Assembly (NCBI GenBank): GCA_034387635.1
Contig: JAOANU010000007.1
Span: forward strand, 496,001-560,000
Reading direction: 5' to 3'
DNA: 64,000 nt
DNA from: Rhodosporidiobolus odoratus
Lineage: Eukaryota > Basidiomycota > Microbotryomycetes > Sporidiobolales > Sporidiobolaceae
The position numbers and the translations under genes are program-made. Positions 44,999 to 59,572 of this stretch are shown one piece after another. Under the pieces are notes generated by a model. It ran no database searches. It saw only the letters and a program-made list of their open reading frames with translations, and had not been told where the DNA came from. The first letter of the stretch is position 1; every line of letters begins with the position of its first letter.

Positions 44999-46961
44999 AT
45001 GCTCGGTTCCATTCAGGTGCGTTGTCGCTCTTGTTTCCTCCCCCACCTCCTCTTGTCCCCTTCCTCCACCTCCCCAAACACGTCCCCTCGACTCTCTAGT
45101 CAACGCCGAGCTGCCCTCAATTACAGTCGAATACTACCGAAGGACCAAGCTCACCCTGTACCCCCGCTCAGACTCACTTCTGGGCCGTGCGCGACTACCT
45201 CGCCCCCGTACTCCGCGATAGCAAGTTCAAGGAGAGCGGCCGCATCACCCCGGACGAGTTCGTCGCCGCCGGTGACTTCCTCGTCTACAAGTTTCCGACC
45301 TGGCAGTGGGAGGCCGGAGAAGCGGGCAAGGCCAGGGATTTCTTGCCCAAGGATAAGCAGTACCTCATCAGTAGGAACGGTAAGGCCAGACTTTCTCTCC
45401 CTGCCTCCTCTGTCAGTTCCTGGCATCACCTGCTGGTCGTACTCTGGTGTAGGGGCTCTCGGTGCTGCTAGACGGCATGGTCACTCCGTATCCAGCAGCC
45501 TTTCCTTCCCTCTCCCTCGCTGACTTTTTTCTGCCTCTTTCGCAGTGCCTTGTCTCCGCCGTGTGTCGCAACTCGGAAATCAAGGGGGAGGTCAAGACGA
45601 GTATGCCGAGATGCTCTTGTCGTTTGCGGAAGAGCTCGACGTCGGTGAAGCGGGAAAAGGCGGCGAGGACGACTGGGTCGCGACGCATACAAGCGCAAAA
45701 GGTACGCCTTGTCGTCTTCTCCAGCTCGTTCCGCTCTATACAGACTACTGATAGATCCATCGTTGCAGACCCTCAATCCATCACCTCTATCCCGGTCATC
45801 GCCGACATTCCCGACCTGGACGAGCCTTCTGCATCAGCCTCCGGCGCGGAAGGCGTGACCTCGCAACTCGCAGACACGTCTATCAGCCAGGATGAAGTCC
45901 TCGATCTGGATGACATTCCGGATATGGACGACGAAGATGCGATTGGGGGCGGATTAGTCGAGGAGGAGGATGACGCGGCGGTTCAGGTTGAGCCGGTTAG
46001 CACAGGGTGAGTATACTCCGCTAACTTTCCTGGTGCTCGATCTCGGCGGTTACGGGAGCTGCGAAAGTGGGATTCTTGCCTTGCAACTGACCACTTACCT
46101 TTTGGCCCTAGATCCGATAACCTCGTTCAGGTTCGCACCTACGACTGCATGATCACCTATGACAAGTACTATCAAACGCCGAGGATGTGGCTGCTCGGTT
46201 ACGACGAGGTACGCTCGCTTCCATCCATATTCCCATGTGAGGGCGACCTTCCTAACCCGATTTCTCCTTCGTTCCCGTCCCCTCCGTGCCATGTTCCCCT
46301 GTCGGCTCGCTCTGCGCGGACGCCTGTATATCTCCCTTACTGCCATGGGCTCCTACCTCCGTGCAGCAAAAACGCCCTCTGCCGCCTGCCTCGGCCCTCG
46401 AAGACGTCTCCTCGGATCACGCCCTGAAGACCGTCACCATCGAGCCCTTCCCCCACTCTTCCTCCCTCAGCATCGCCTCTGTCCACCCTTGTAAGCACAG
46501 CAGTGTCATGAAGAAAGTGATTGAGCGGATGGACAACAATGTACGAGAGATTCAGAGGAGGCAACGAGAGGCCAGTGGGGATAGTGAAGTCAAGGAGGAG
46601 GGAAAGAAGAAGGGGGGAAGTAAGTGGTTGGGGCTGGGGAAGAAGAAAGAGAAGTCGTCGTCGTCCACCTCGGGGGATAAGGAGAAGGACCGGGATGCGT
46701 ATGCGCAGGGTGGAGAGGAGGACGATGAGTTGGGGGGTCTAAGGGTTGATCAGTACCTGTTGGTGTTCCTCAAGTTTATTTCGAGCATCGGTAAGGTTGC
46801 TCTCTGCGTCACCCCTACATGACCTTAGCCGCGCGTGACTGACCAATCCGTGACCTTCAGTTCCGACTATTGAGGTCGATTCGACAACCAACATCGTGAG
46901 TTTCCCGTTACGTGGCTCTCCCTAACCTCTGTTGGACTGACTCTCTGCGCTTTGTCAGTGA
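44999..46961 (+). CDS. ATG3: Autophagy E2-like enzyme ATG3
   Basis: Exons 44999-45016, 45172-45379, 45546-45701, 45769-46006, 46112-46208, 46367-46790, 46861-46895, 46959-46961 (1179 bases, 392 aa). N-terminal [44 protein letters not shown]; an acidic flexible region ([13 protein letters not shown]); then the E2 core [23 protein letters not shown] and the catalytic HPC with Cys about 281 ([15 protein letters not shown]). A Lys/Ser-rich insert precedes the final [11 protein letters not shown] and PTIEVD. ATG3 receives ATG8 from ATG7 and transfers it to phosphatidylethanolamine on the phagophore. The stop codon TGA can stand alone as the last exon after a gtgagt...ttgtcag intron; reading through that intron adds only seven residues. 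Confidence 0.93.
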
Positions 46962-47412
46962 TGCGCGTTACCCCGCACCTGATAACCCGCCGCCATCGCG
47001 CCCGTTCTTCGCCTTTTCTCCCACCATTACATGTTTTTCTCCCTCTCTTGTTCAAACCTGCGCCGTTTGCTTGTCTCGCATGCCGCCCACACCCACTCTC
47101 GCGGTCTACTCCCGCCCCAATTCGTTCAGACACTGTGCCATACCCGTCTTTCGCTGCTGTTTTCTCTGTCCGCGGTTTTTTTTCTTTCGAATCTCACTTT
47201 CACGTCGTTCTCTTCCGCTGGCATGTAACGAGATCTTCCATCCTACGCATCCGCTCAGCTGCACCGCGAGCCTTGGCAAGAAGGAGAGCCTAGTCGAGGA
47301 GATGAAGGCAATCTGCAATGCCGAATACAAACCCTTAGAATTGCCCATTTATATTTCAAGCTCACCGCGATCAGTTGAACTCATCTTGCCAAAATTCCGA
47401 CCTCGGACCAAG
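46962..47412. promoter_or_regulatory. Intergenic, ATG3 to PRP43
   Basis: About 450 bases, strongly pyrimidine-rich on the plus strand (46980-47220), consistent with a promoter/leader for PRP43. The longer open frame through here starts within ATG3 and has no domain before the PRP43 start. Confidence 0.5.
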
Positions 47413-50449
<3,037 letters not shown>

Positions 50450-50720
50450 GCGGTGTAGAGGCAAGCTGAACAGAGGGTGTAGGGAGAAAGCCGTTTGTGC
50501 TCAGTCGTCTTTCGGATTTCAGAGGGTTTGGGCGGTTTGCTTGTACCAACCCCGGTTTCCAAAGCGCATTCGGCCTGCCGACTGTCACCGGCACGGTCCC
50601 GTCCCGCATTGCGCTTGCCGAGCGCAATCCCGCCAAATACAACGAGAAAGAATGGACCAAGGTCACTTACGAGATGCGGAAAAAAAAAAACCGGCACGAC
50701 TACGATCGAGGACAGGAAGT

Positions 50721-52785
50721 TTAAGAGAACGACGCCGGGCGAGGTGCCTTACCGGCCATATCGAAGACGATGCCAGCCACGCGCTGAGCGAGAGCTATGG
50801 GGGACAAGTGGGTCAGTCGGGTCGGAAAGAAGAGAAAGGAATGGGAGAAAACAAGCGCACCATCCGCCGTCGACCGCGTTGCTGCCTCGGCATAAACCCT
50901 TACACAATCCTCCGTTCCCGAAGGACGAACAAAGCTCCTCCCGCCAACGACCTCCTTGACCGCCTCATCAATCTTGGCCTGCAACCCTTCAGGCTTGTCC
51001 ACCTTCCTCTCCGCATCTGTAGTCGTGAACGCATATCGATCGGTAACCAACACCTTGACGAGCCTATTCGGGAAGTCGGTGTACGCCGCATCCCATTGAG
51101 CCGGAGTCCACTGACGATGCAGCAAGACAGTTTCGACGAGAAGCATATCGCTGAGGGCGTCACCGACTGTTTGGTTGATCAACTCGGTGAGGGCGTTGAG
51201 GTTGGCTAGAGCGGAGGATTCGGAGGGAGAGGAGGGGGTCGCAGCACGGATTGCGGCGAGGGTGGTGGGGGAGAAGAGGACGGTGCCGTGGCCATTGGCT
51301 TCGAAGTAGACGCCCACGTCATACGCTTCGGCGGCGTGGTGGAGGTACTTGACACCGGTAGGGACGCATGTGATCGGAACACCCTGTCAAGAAACTTGAA
51401 TTAGCTCGAGCGGTTGGGGAGAGAAGGTCAAGTCCGCACGAGAACCTCGGTGAGATACTTGGTTGATGCGCCGTTCGCATAGGCAGTTTGCACGACTCCG
51501 ACCTTTACACCTAGTCCAGCATCCTTGACCAATCCCATGATGAAACCCGCCACCAATCCAGCGATCTTATCTCCATCAAGCAAGTGGAACGTTCCATTCC
51601 CATCGGCATAATAGTAAACGATCCTATCGGCATCACCATCATATGAACAGTACCTCTGCCAAGGAATCAACTCGACGTTGCGAGGTCCTTGCTGCTTAGT
51701 TTTGACAAAGTCGGCGCCGCAGTTTAGGTTGAGGTTGCCGGGCAGAGTGTGATTGTCGCGGACTGTAATGAGAGGGAGAATGTCGGACCCGATTATCTTG
51801 GCGAATTCTTTTAGCTTGGGAGCACCGACCCCGTTGGCGCAATCGACGGTGACGGCAGGGAGGAGTTCACGACCTTTCTGCGGGTAGGAGAGAAGGTTTC
51901 AGTCCGTCTGGCGCGCCATTTTGCGGTTCCGGCCAGCGAATAGGGAGAATGCGTGAGATGACAGGAGAATGGGAGGACATAGAGGACCAGCGCGTCAGGA
52001 GAGCCCGACTCACAGCGAGAGTCGTGTATGCCTTGGCAAGCTTCTGGTAGTATCCCTCAATGGTGGGTTCGCCGTAAGCCTCGGCAGTTCCAGCAGTGTT
52101 GTAGCACCTGACGAGGTAGTGTAGCATGGGGGTAGTGACCAACCCAGCCGGGACGAGCTCCGCCTTCATAGCATTGAACCCGTCCACCAGGCTGGCGACG
52201 AGCTTGCGACACGACGGGCGAGAGTCGTGACCGTACACAACCTTGGCCGGGACGTCGAGGTCGATCTCGGCGGTCTGGATGATCTGTTTTAGGGTTGCGA
52301 CGAGGTCGTCGGGGGTTTGGGCATTGGCGAGAAGAGTTGCGTAGCTTTCCCAGGAGGCGTGCAGCATTTCGCCCATAGGGTCGACAACCTTGACGCCGTT
52401 GTCCTGCACATTGATAATGATCAATGGAGTGAGCGGCTGGGCAAGGCAATGGCAGGACAGAGAAACGGGACGGACCTTCTCCGGGTTGTGCGAAGCGGTG
52501 ACCATTACTCCGATGGACTTGCCCCCGAGCTTCTTGCTCCTCAAGACGGCGAGCAGTCCGACGCGATAGAAGACCGAGTCGAGGATTTCGGCACTGCAGG
52601 AATGGAGACAGAGGGTCAGAGGAAAGGAGAAGATGGAAGGCGGAGGTGCCGACGGGGGGGGGGGGGAGGGCGGCGACAGCAACTGACTCTGCGCGGAATC
52701 CGGCAGTACCGTAGCTGTAGGTGAGGCTCGCAGGCTTCGGGTGAGCGATCGAGCCCTGTATAACAGCTTGATTGTTGAGTGACAT
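50721..52785 (-). CDS. PCM1: Phosphoacetylglucosamine mutase
   Basis: Exons 52785-52688, 52593-52476, 52403-52014, 51877-51440, 51383-50861, 50794-50721 (1641 bases, 546 aa). Interconverts GlcNAc-6-P and GlcNAc-1-P on the way to UDP-GlcNAc, needed for chitin, N-glycans and GPI anchors. All active-site loops of the alpha-phosphohexomutases are there: the phosphoserine loop TASHNP (Ser about 67), the Mg2+ loop DGDADR (about 282-287), the sugar-binding EANGHGT and the phosphate-binding RPSGTED. The N-terminus YSYGTAGFRAD is typical. Cytosolic. Its start lies only 79 bases from that of the divergent complex I subunit gene. The first intron carries a 13-base run of one nucleotide (G on the plus strand at 52654-52666). 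Confidence 0.95.
52654..52666. repeat. Homopolymer run of 13 G (plus strand)
   Basis: Lies inside the first intron of the PCM1 gene, where it reads as a C run and forms part of the polypyrimidine tract. Confidence 0.85.
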
Positions 52786-52864
52786 GTTGAACAAAGTTGA
52801 TGGGGAGAGAAGAGCGAGACCAGCAAGTGGAGATCGAGTTGAACCTCTACGCCCCCAGTACAAC
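52786..52864. promoter_or_regulatory. Very short bidirectional promoter, PCM1 / complex I 12 kDa subunit
   Basis: Just 79 bases lie between two divergent ATG codons. Either the core promoter is shared or the transcripts overlap at their 5' ends. Confidence 0.6.
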
Positions 52865-53799
52865 ATGCCTGCCCCACAATCTGCTATCCCGGACAACTTC
52901 CTAGGTCAGTACTCCCCCTGCAAGCTTGATTTGACGTTTCTCCCATCTTTATTCGCCCTCCTCCGCCCACAACTGCAACACCTCGACGTCTCGACGACTA
53001 TCGCCTCAACCTTCCCGAGACGAACAATGGAAGCAAGACGGAGCGCTCAACACCTCGCACGCGGTCGGAGAGGCCAGCTCGAGAGGGTGTAGGAGAGTGC
53101 GGGGCGAGCCAAAGGGATCAGGCATGTTGGTTGGCGCGACTGAGGAGGGCTAGCTCGACAGCCAGCACCACGCGTCTGCAGCGACGATAGTTCGGTATAC
53201 CTTGATGGTAAGCACAGCGGCACTATGCGGGCGGGGTCGTCTCTGCGCCTCGAAGCGAATTGCGGCGCTGTTCACCAACCACAGGTCGCCGGAGCCACCT
53301 GGTCGAATCAATGAGCAACATGAAGCAACAGCTCGGGACGATGCTGACATAATCTACTTCCCGTCCCCCTGTTCTTTTCGTCCTGGCTCTTGTCCAACAT
53401 GCAGAGATCAAGGCGGCCCGCGAAGAAAAGATCCGTCAATCCTGGATCGGCGTTATGGAGGCTAAGATCGTGCGCGAGGAGTTGCAGAAGTGCTGGCGAA
53501 CTGAGGGTTCGTTGCTTCATCTCTTGCCATTCGCCAACCCTCTTTCTCAGCTTCGTTCTTTACCCTTCCCTGCCTGCTCTTCTGACTGATTGACTGACAC
53601 GTCTGCGACTGGACAGGCGTCAACCACTACGAAGTGTGCCACCCATTGACGGAGAAGTATCTTGACATGCTGCGGACAAACCGAGTGCGTACTCCTGCTT
53701 TTTCTCTCTGACAACTTTTCCAACTCTCCTTTGCGAGGACTCCTCTGACTGTCCTATTTGCAGGTGGAGGGATACATCAAGCTGGACTTTACGGCATGA
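52865..53799 (+). CDS. Mitochondrial complex I 12 kDa subunit (NDUFB10-like)
   Basis: Exons 52865-52904, 53182-53207, 53407-53506, 53617-53684, 53764-53799 (270 bases, 89 aa). The recognisable body is KAAREEKIRQSWIGVMEAKI, VREELQKCWRTEGVNHYEVC and LTEKYLDMLRTNRVEGYI, which matches the fungal NADH:ubiquinone oxidoreductase 12 kDa subunit, including the Cys pair (KCWRTEGVNHYEVC) that can form a disulphide in the intermembrane space. The 26-base second exon (ATIVRYTLM) is required to bring the start into frame. The third exon works in phase if the acceptor is the second AG of gcagag at 53401-53406; using the first AG would need a different upstream donor. N-terminal structure therefore less certain than the body. 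Confidence 0.8.
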
Positions 53800-53967
53800 G
53801 ATTGTGTAGAGGGGGTGTAAGGCTGCTGAACTTTCCAAACTTCTCATCGAGAAGCTGTTTCCGCGGCGTCGCCAGTTTCGCTTTTGGCCTTCTTGGCTCG
53901 TACCTCACAGACATGAGGGAGGCGATGATGCGATACTCGAATGATCGGGCTAGTCCTGCTAGAAAGC

Positions 53968-54944
53968 CTAAGCAAACTCCGCCTTGACCTTTCCCTTTTT
54001 CCCTCCGACCTTCAAGCCCTCCCAGAGCTTCGCCTCAATCTCCTCCTGTCCCTCTGTCCTACCCTTCTCCTTAGCCGCCTCAACGACCTTATCCCGTAGC
54101 TGAGCGAGCGAAAGCGCGTCGGCGGTGAGAAGGGGCGCAACAACCGCATTGAGGAACGCCGACAGGGGTTCTTCCTCAGCCTGTGCCTCAGTACCGTTCG
54201 CTGCAACCGACTCACCCTCCTTCTCCGCCTCCGACTTCTTCTGCTTCTTGTCCTTCTTGCTCTTCTTCTTCTTGGGTTCTTCGGATACCTCTACCGGCTT
54301 TTCCTCTTTGGCCTCTGCGGTGGTGGGAGCTGACTGCTCCTCCTCGTCCTCGCGAGCACGCTTCTTTTCCGAGATCTGGTCTTCTGCCGACGCGGCTGGG
54401 GCGGGCGTAGAAGGGGTAGAAGGGGCGACGGGGGTTTGGTTCGCGCCTGTTTGTGCTTGTTGCTGCTGCTGGTTCTTTTGGCCCTTCTGACCTTTACCCT
54501 TAGGGGCTTTATAGACACTACAAGCATGAGAACGATTAGTCGGGCAGTTGAGCGCATCCTTCGGTGCGCGACTGGACAGACAAGAGGGAAGAAGGAAGGA
54601 AGACAGAAGAAAGCGCACCTCTTGTGATACCTCTGCTCCTCGCTCACACAGCTCGTGTGACCACGGTAGCTCGTACCCTCGAAAGTGACGTTGCAGTCGA
54701 TGCCTACAGAAACGGACCGACGTAAGAGGATCAGGCCAGGGTTCGATGCGACAAAGCGAAGAGAGGAAAGGAGACGGACAGGTGAACTGGGCCCCACGGC
54801 ATCGACCGGCGTGTTGGTCGAGCTTGGGCTTCTTGACCGTGTCGTTGCCTGCAAATCCCGACAGTAAAGTAGGTTAGATGGTAACACAGGCAGGTCACAC
54901 TGGGGCGAATTCAGCTTACATTGCTCGCAGCAGAAGGAGACCAT
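53968..54944 (-). CDS. LYAR-type C2HC zinc-finger nucleolar protein
   Basis: Exons 54944-54920, 54848-54780, 54703-54619, 54517-53968 (729 bases, 242 aa). The N-terminal 70 residues are the LYAR zinc-finger pair: VSFCCEQCNDTVKKPKLDQH, RCRGAQFTCIDCNVTFEGTSY, and HTSCVSEEQRYHKS, with the Cys/His ligands conserved. Then comes a Gln/Lys-rich linker, an acidic and Lys-rich low-complexity region (EPKKKKSKKDKKQKK), and a short C-terminal helix region ending VGGKKGKVKAEF. LYAR proteins are nucleolar and act in pre-rRNA processing and ribosome production. Strong family call on the fingers; the C-terminal half is too biased for finer inference. Confidence 0.9.
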
Positions 54945-55383
54945 GTTGGCTTAGCTGATCACGTAGCGCCGTAGACGGTGAATGATACGATTGATAGAGC
55001 GACAGGGTGACCGGCGCAGGTGTAAGCGGTTTAGCGGTAGAGAAGCGGAGTTGGACCAGGTGCGGAGGAGGTTGAGTCGTTCCAGCGGACGTCGAACGGC
55101 GTGCGCGAGGTGGACAATACGCGGAGAGCATCGAAATATCAGATACAGAACTTTTTGCAACGGTCTGCGGCACTCACAGGCGGTGATTGACGGTGTTGGA
55201 AGGTGAGAAGGTCAAGAAACGGCGGACCCGAAGCTCAGAGGGGCGTCTGCTCGTGCGATCAAGCCAGATCTAGCTTGGTCACTAGCCGGGTACATAGCGA
55301 GAGCATAGGGCTGAGGTGCGCCACTCTCTGGTGTCTCCGTCGCTTCTCCGCTGACCCCCGCTTCCTTCAACCTCGCCGTACAG
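54945..55383. promoter_or_regulatory. Divergent promoter region, LYAR gene / MTQ2
   Basis: About 440 bases between divergent starts. Short open frames here have no family signal. Confidence 0.5.
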
Positions 55384-56358
55384 ATGATCCCCACCCCGAC
55401 CTACTCGCACCTGTCAAGTGCAGACTTCGAGGATGTGTACGAGCCTGCTGGTGAATTTGACTCGGTCGCCGTCAACCGGAACGGCAGCTGACGCTTATGC
55501 CGTCGTAGAGGACACGTTTATCCTCCTCGATGCTCTCGAGCAGGATCAAGCACTCCTGAAGGGTAGCCGGGTCTGCCTCGAGATTGGGTACGCAGTCCAT
55601 CTCCCGGAGCGCCATGACCAAGCTGACCTTGGGGGTGTCGCGCACAAACAGCTCCGGATCCGGTTGCGTTTCCGCTTTTCTCGGTTCCATTTGCGGTGCT
55701 TCTTCCGCCCGTACGCGTCCCTCCCTTTCACTCATCTTTGCCTACTGATTCGGAGGAGTGCAGTCTACCTTTGCACCGACCTCAACCCTCCGTCGACCGT
55801 CGCCACGTCCCGTACTGGAACCGCCAACAAAGTCCCCCTCGAATCTATTCTGACGGATCTTACTTCGTCCCTCTTCCCTCGCCTCAAAAGGCAAGTGGAC
55901 GTGCTCATTTTCAACCCACCGTATGTTGAGACGGACGAGGAAGAAGCGGTAGAAGCTCAGGAGAGTGGGGTTATTGAGAGGGCTTGGGCGGGAGGAAAGA
56001 GCGGGATGAGGGTCACCAACAGAGTGCTGGAGCAGGTCGAGGTGCCTTCGCTTTCTTCTGATCTACCCAGGTCCAAGCTGAGCTTACTCGAGATCCGAGG
56101 CATGAGCAGAGTCTGCTGTCGGACCGGGGACTTTTCTACCTCGTTGCGGTACCGCAGAACAAACCATTGGAGATCCTAAAGGAGATGGAAAAGCGGGGGC
56201 TGCATGGCGAGGTACGTCAGCGTCTTGCCAATGTAAGCCGCGAAATGGGTAACCGACGGAACAACAAGCAGATCATCCTCAAACGTCGAGCCGGCAGAGA
56301 ACACCTCCATATCCTTCGGTTCTCTCGACCAAAACACCCGTCTCTGGCGTCCCCATGA
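55384..56358 (+). CDS. MTQ2: eRF1 glutamine methyltransferase MTQ2 (HemK2/N6AMT1)
   Basis: Exons 55384-55450, 55509-55587, 55652-55710, 55764-56023, 56071-56211, 56272-56358 (693 bases, 230 aa), matching yeast Mtq2 in size. Begins IPTPTYSHLSS and DVYEPAEDTFILLDALE, the substrate-recognition start of the family. SAM-binding motif I EIGSGSG is at about 47-53, followed by CTDLNP, and the catalytic NPPY at about 119-122. LLSDRGLFYLVAVPQNKP and KRRAGREHLHILRF close the fold. With Trm112 it methylates the Gln of the GGQ loop in release factor eRF1. The 47-base fourth intron is the least certain: donor at AGA|gtgctg chosen because a 29-base alternative is too short. The last acceptor may be three bases upstream. 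Confidence 0.9.
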
Positions 56359-56512
56359 GTCTCGACTTCGGAGCGTGAGTCTCGCTGTGTGCGCCGGCGA
56401 CACAGACGTAAAGAGCGGCACACTTCAGGGGAAAGCCCGCATATCGCACCTCTTCACGCCTGCTTGCGAGCCGGTCTACTTAACCCTCATTTTGCCCCTT
56501 TCCCCGCACGAC

Positions 56513-58745
56513 CTACTGCCCTTGTCGCTCCCACCGCAATATAACCACCTCCCCCTTCCTTCTACTATCATCATTCCACCCCCCCATCGCGTTCCAAAAC
56601 CTCTTTTCAACCCGATATCCTCTCTGCTTAAACAACCCACCTATCGTACCTTCTTCCCCGCATTCACCAACAAGCTTTGTGCGTAGGGCCTCGAGGCTGG
56701 TGTCGCAGTCTAGCTCAAGTAAATTCGAGAAAATGAGAAACCGTTCCGGCCAAGCGTGGTACCAACCCAAGTCGTTCGGATCGTTGGCATTTGGCACAGC
56801 AAGCGGCAGGGCGGGTGAAGGTGGGAATGAGGGATCGACCTCGGAGGGAAAGCGGGAGAGGAGGTAGGTCGAGGGGGAGGCGTAGAAGTAGTCGGATTGG
56901 TCGAGATAAGTTGACAGGGATTGTCCGCTATGAAAAGGGGGTGCAGAGTCGAGTGTTAGCATGGATGAACTAGAGGAGAGGCGCAAGGAAGTTTGGAAAG
57001 GGCAAATGTCTACGGACCGGATCGGTGGCTCGCATTCTAATTGCCACAACCTCTTCGCGCCCTCTTGCTCTTCTTCCAACTCTAGCTGTGGAGCATGTAA
57101 GAATGCCTGCCAACCGGTAGAATGACACGGCATCAACATGCCCACACTCGTTCCGCCTCTCGTTTGGCTCGAGGTGGTGGTGGTGGTGGTGATGGTGTGA
57201 TCTTTTCGCTGTTTTTCGGCGAGGGCGATAGAGAGATAGTGCATGGCGTTATTCTGGCCGAGCCCGTGAAAGGCTGTCAGATAGATCGCTGGAGGGAGGG
57301 AGAGGAGGAGGAGTAGGAGATGACGAGTGCGAACTGTAGGAGCTAGGGCGGAGTTGGCTGAGGTTTGGCCAGGCACGCCGGCGCGAGATACGAGAGAGCG
57401 ACCAACGAAGAGGTGGAAGACGGGTAGGAGGGGGTGGAGGAACCTCCATTCTTTGTGGCTCAGGCAGGAATAGACAATCGTCGTCCCTGCAGCTGTGAAC
57501 AGCAAAGCGCGCAGACCTCCCTCGTTCTGTACGACGTCTCGGCTCTGCAGCGTCTTATAGACACCGTCTAGGAAGAAGGGCAGTTGAGTGAGAAGGAGTA
57601 GAGGGATGGCTTGGAAGAGGTAGTAGTGCCAGGGAGAGCGGCCGTAGAAGTGTGAGATCTGATGGAACAGGTTGAGGGAGAGGAAGCGGAGAGGGGTGAA
57701 AGTCGGGGTGCCTCCGAACATAGTGTCGAGTGCGAAGCTGAAGAGGGAGGCGAGCAAGCTGAAGCAAGTCGGGCAGTAAGCTTCGCCACGAGAAAAGGAG
57801 AAAGAGGGAAAGCGACCGACCCCATCAGGACCGTCGTACGAAGGACAAGCGAGCCTTGACCAGCTGCTCGAGCGCGGTCGAGCGTCATGGCGCCGAGCAA
57901 AAGCCATATCACCCCGTTTGAGGGTCGCATAATGGTGGCCAAAGCTGCGAGCGCCAAACTCGCCCAGAGCGATTCCTCATTCGTCGTAGATGGAGGCGAT
58001 GGGCGATCCTTGTCGGCTTCCATACTGGGACATGACGGCGAGCGAAAAAAGGACCAGGGCCAGTACGAGAGGGCGAGCGCTGTCAAAGAGGTTTCAGTAC
58101 TATTGGAAAAGGTTCGGGAAAGGGTGTAGAAGTGGAAGAAGGACAGGAGAGATGCGAGGAGCTATTGAAGGTACCCGGCTCAGTATGCGCTTTGGTCGCG
58201 GAGGGTAGAGACGGAGCAGAATGAAGGAAAAGACGCACAGCTGCTCCTGCATAACGAGGACCGAGGAGCCGTCGAGACAGGCGACAGACGGCAACGTCGG
58301 TAGCGGCAGCAAAGACAGCCTGTACCAATCGAGGGACGAGGACCTGCATAAACGAAGCAGCTCAGAACCAGCCTGGAAACCAGAGAATAGAACCGTAGAG
58401 CAAGACGGATCCGAAACGCCGCACCGGCAGCCATCCAGTGTCCCAACCCGTCTGCTTGAGAAGCCAGTACGCTGCCGCCGTCGGTAACACAGGCAGCGGG
58501 CTCCTTATTCCGCCTCTTCCTCCCTCGACGACCTGCTTGACCACCTGTGGCCATCCCCCGTGTCCAGCGACTGTCGACGAGAGGTCGTCGAACTGCGTGC
58601 GCCATTCCCAGGTTGCGCGACCGTAGCCCCACACCCACCTATGGGCGATTTCGAGGTTCTGCCAGTACTCGTCGGGTTGAAAGTGGGCGCGGGACAGGAA
58701 GGCGGAGAGCAGACGGAATGGTAGGGCGAGGACCAGAGGATGCAT
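56513..58745 (-). CDS. GPI10: GPI mannosyltransferase III (GPI10 / PIG-B)
   Basis: Exons 58745-58425, 58343-58239, 58161-57821, 57737-57018, 56927-56513 (1902 bases, 633 aa). A GT22-family polytopic ER enzyme that adds the third, alpha-1,2-linked mannose to the GPI precursor using dolichol-P-mannose. Near the N-terminus AHFQPDEYWQNLEIAH and YGRATWEW contain the conserved luminal Asp-Glu and the family signature. Later landmarks are SFFHFYTLSRTFSNSTETSLTALAL (NTMET-like), MRPSNGVIWLLL, SPWHYYLFQAIPLLL and SHKEWRFLHPLLPVFHL. Many hydrophobic helices are present. The start is the first in-frame ATG; a longer open frame upstream lacks ATG. C-terminal luminal part ends WERQGQ. Converges with MTQ2, 154 bases apart. 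Confidence 0.93.
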
Positions 58746-59572
58746 CGGAGCGCACCACGGGCGAGCGGAGGTGATTGCCGAGAGCCAAGCAAGCAAGAGC
58801 GGGGACGTGGCAGCACCAGCAATGTCTGATTGAGGTCCGAATTGCGCCTGGGAGACCTATTGTAGCTGGACGGCTGGAGCCATTCAAGTCAAGGACGTTA
58901 CTTCAAAGTCATATAGGATGGCGCGTGTGGTGAAGAGCTTGAGCTGAGACGGGCGTTGACGGAACCCAACTTGGCTGGAGGAGCAGGAGGAGGAGAGGTC
59001 GGTGAGGGGGTGGAGGGAATCGCGGATGCTATGGTTATGGGCAAGCAATGATGTGGAGCAAGCGAGTGGGGTTGAGTATGCGAGGATTGATTGTAATGTT
59101 GAAACGAGGTTTGTAAGGAAAATAGGAATTATTTGCGGGGGAGAGGGGAGAGCGAACGAAGGTGGAGGAGAACGCCCTCGTTTCCCCCGGTTTCCAGGTC
59201 TGCTCGCAGGCAAAGACAGCTGCTAGGCCAGCTGACAACCGACTACTTGAACCACCCTACCCAGCTCATCAAAACAACTCCGACCCATATCCCGCAACTT
59301 CACTCCGTTCCCTCGACTTGCTTCTCAGCTAGCTCTGACGACTCAATCTTCCTCCTGAGCATCCCACACCTCGCCCGCGCCTCTCTGCTGCCCACCCGCA
59401 GCCTGCACATCTCCCAAACAACGCTACAGACCCGTCTAAGCCTCTCGACCTTCTCACTTGCCTCTTCAACCTCGCTCTCCGCCTCGCCTTCGTCTTCCTA
59501 CGCCTTGGACTCCAGCTTCCTCGCTTCCCTCGCATCTCGTACAATCGACTCGGAGGCCTCAGCAACCCAACC
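58746..59572. promoter_or_regulatory. Divergent promoter region, GPI10 / ITC1
   Basis: About 830 bases between divergent starts. The stretch before 59573 is pyrimidine-rich and Ser/Thr-Leu-like in one frame but lacks an ATG in the ITC1 frame, so it is read as leader. No other gene is supported. Confidence 0.5.
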
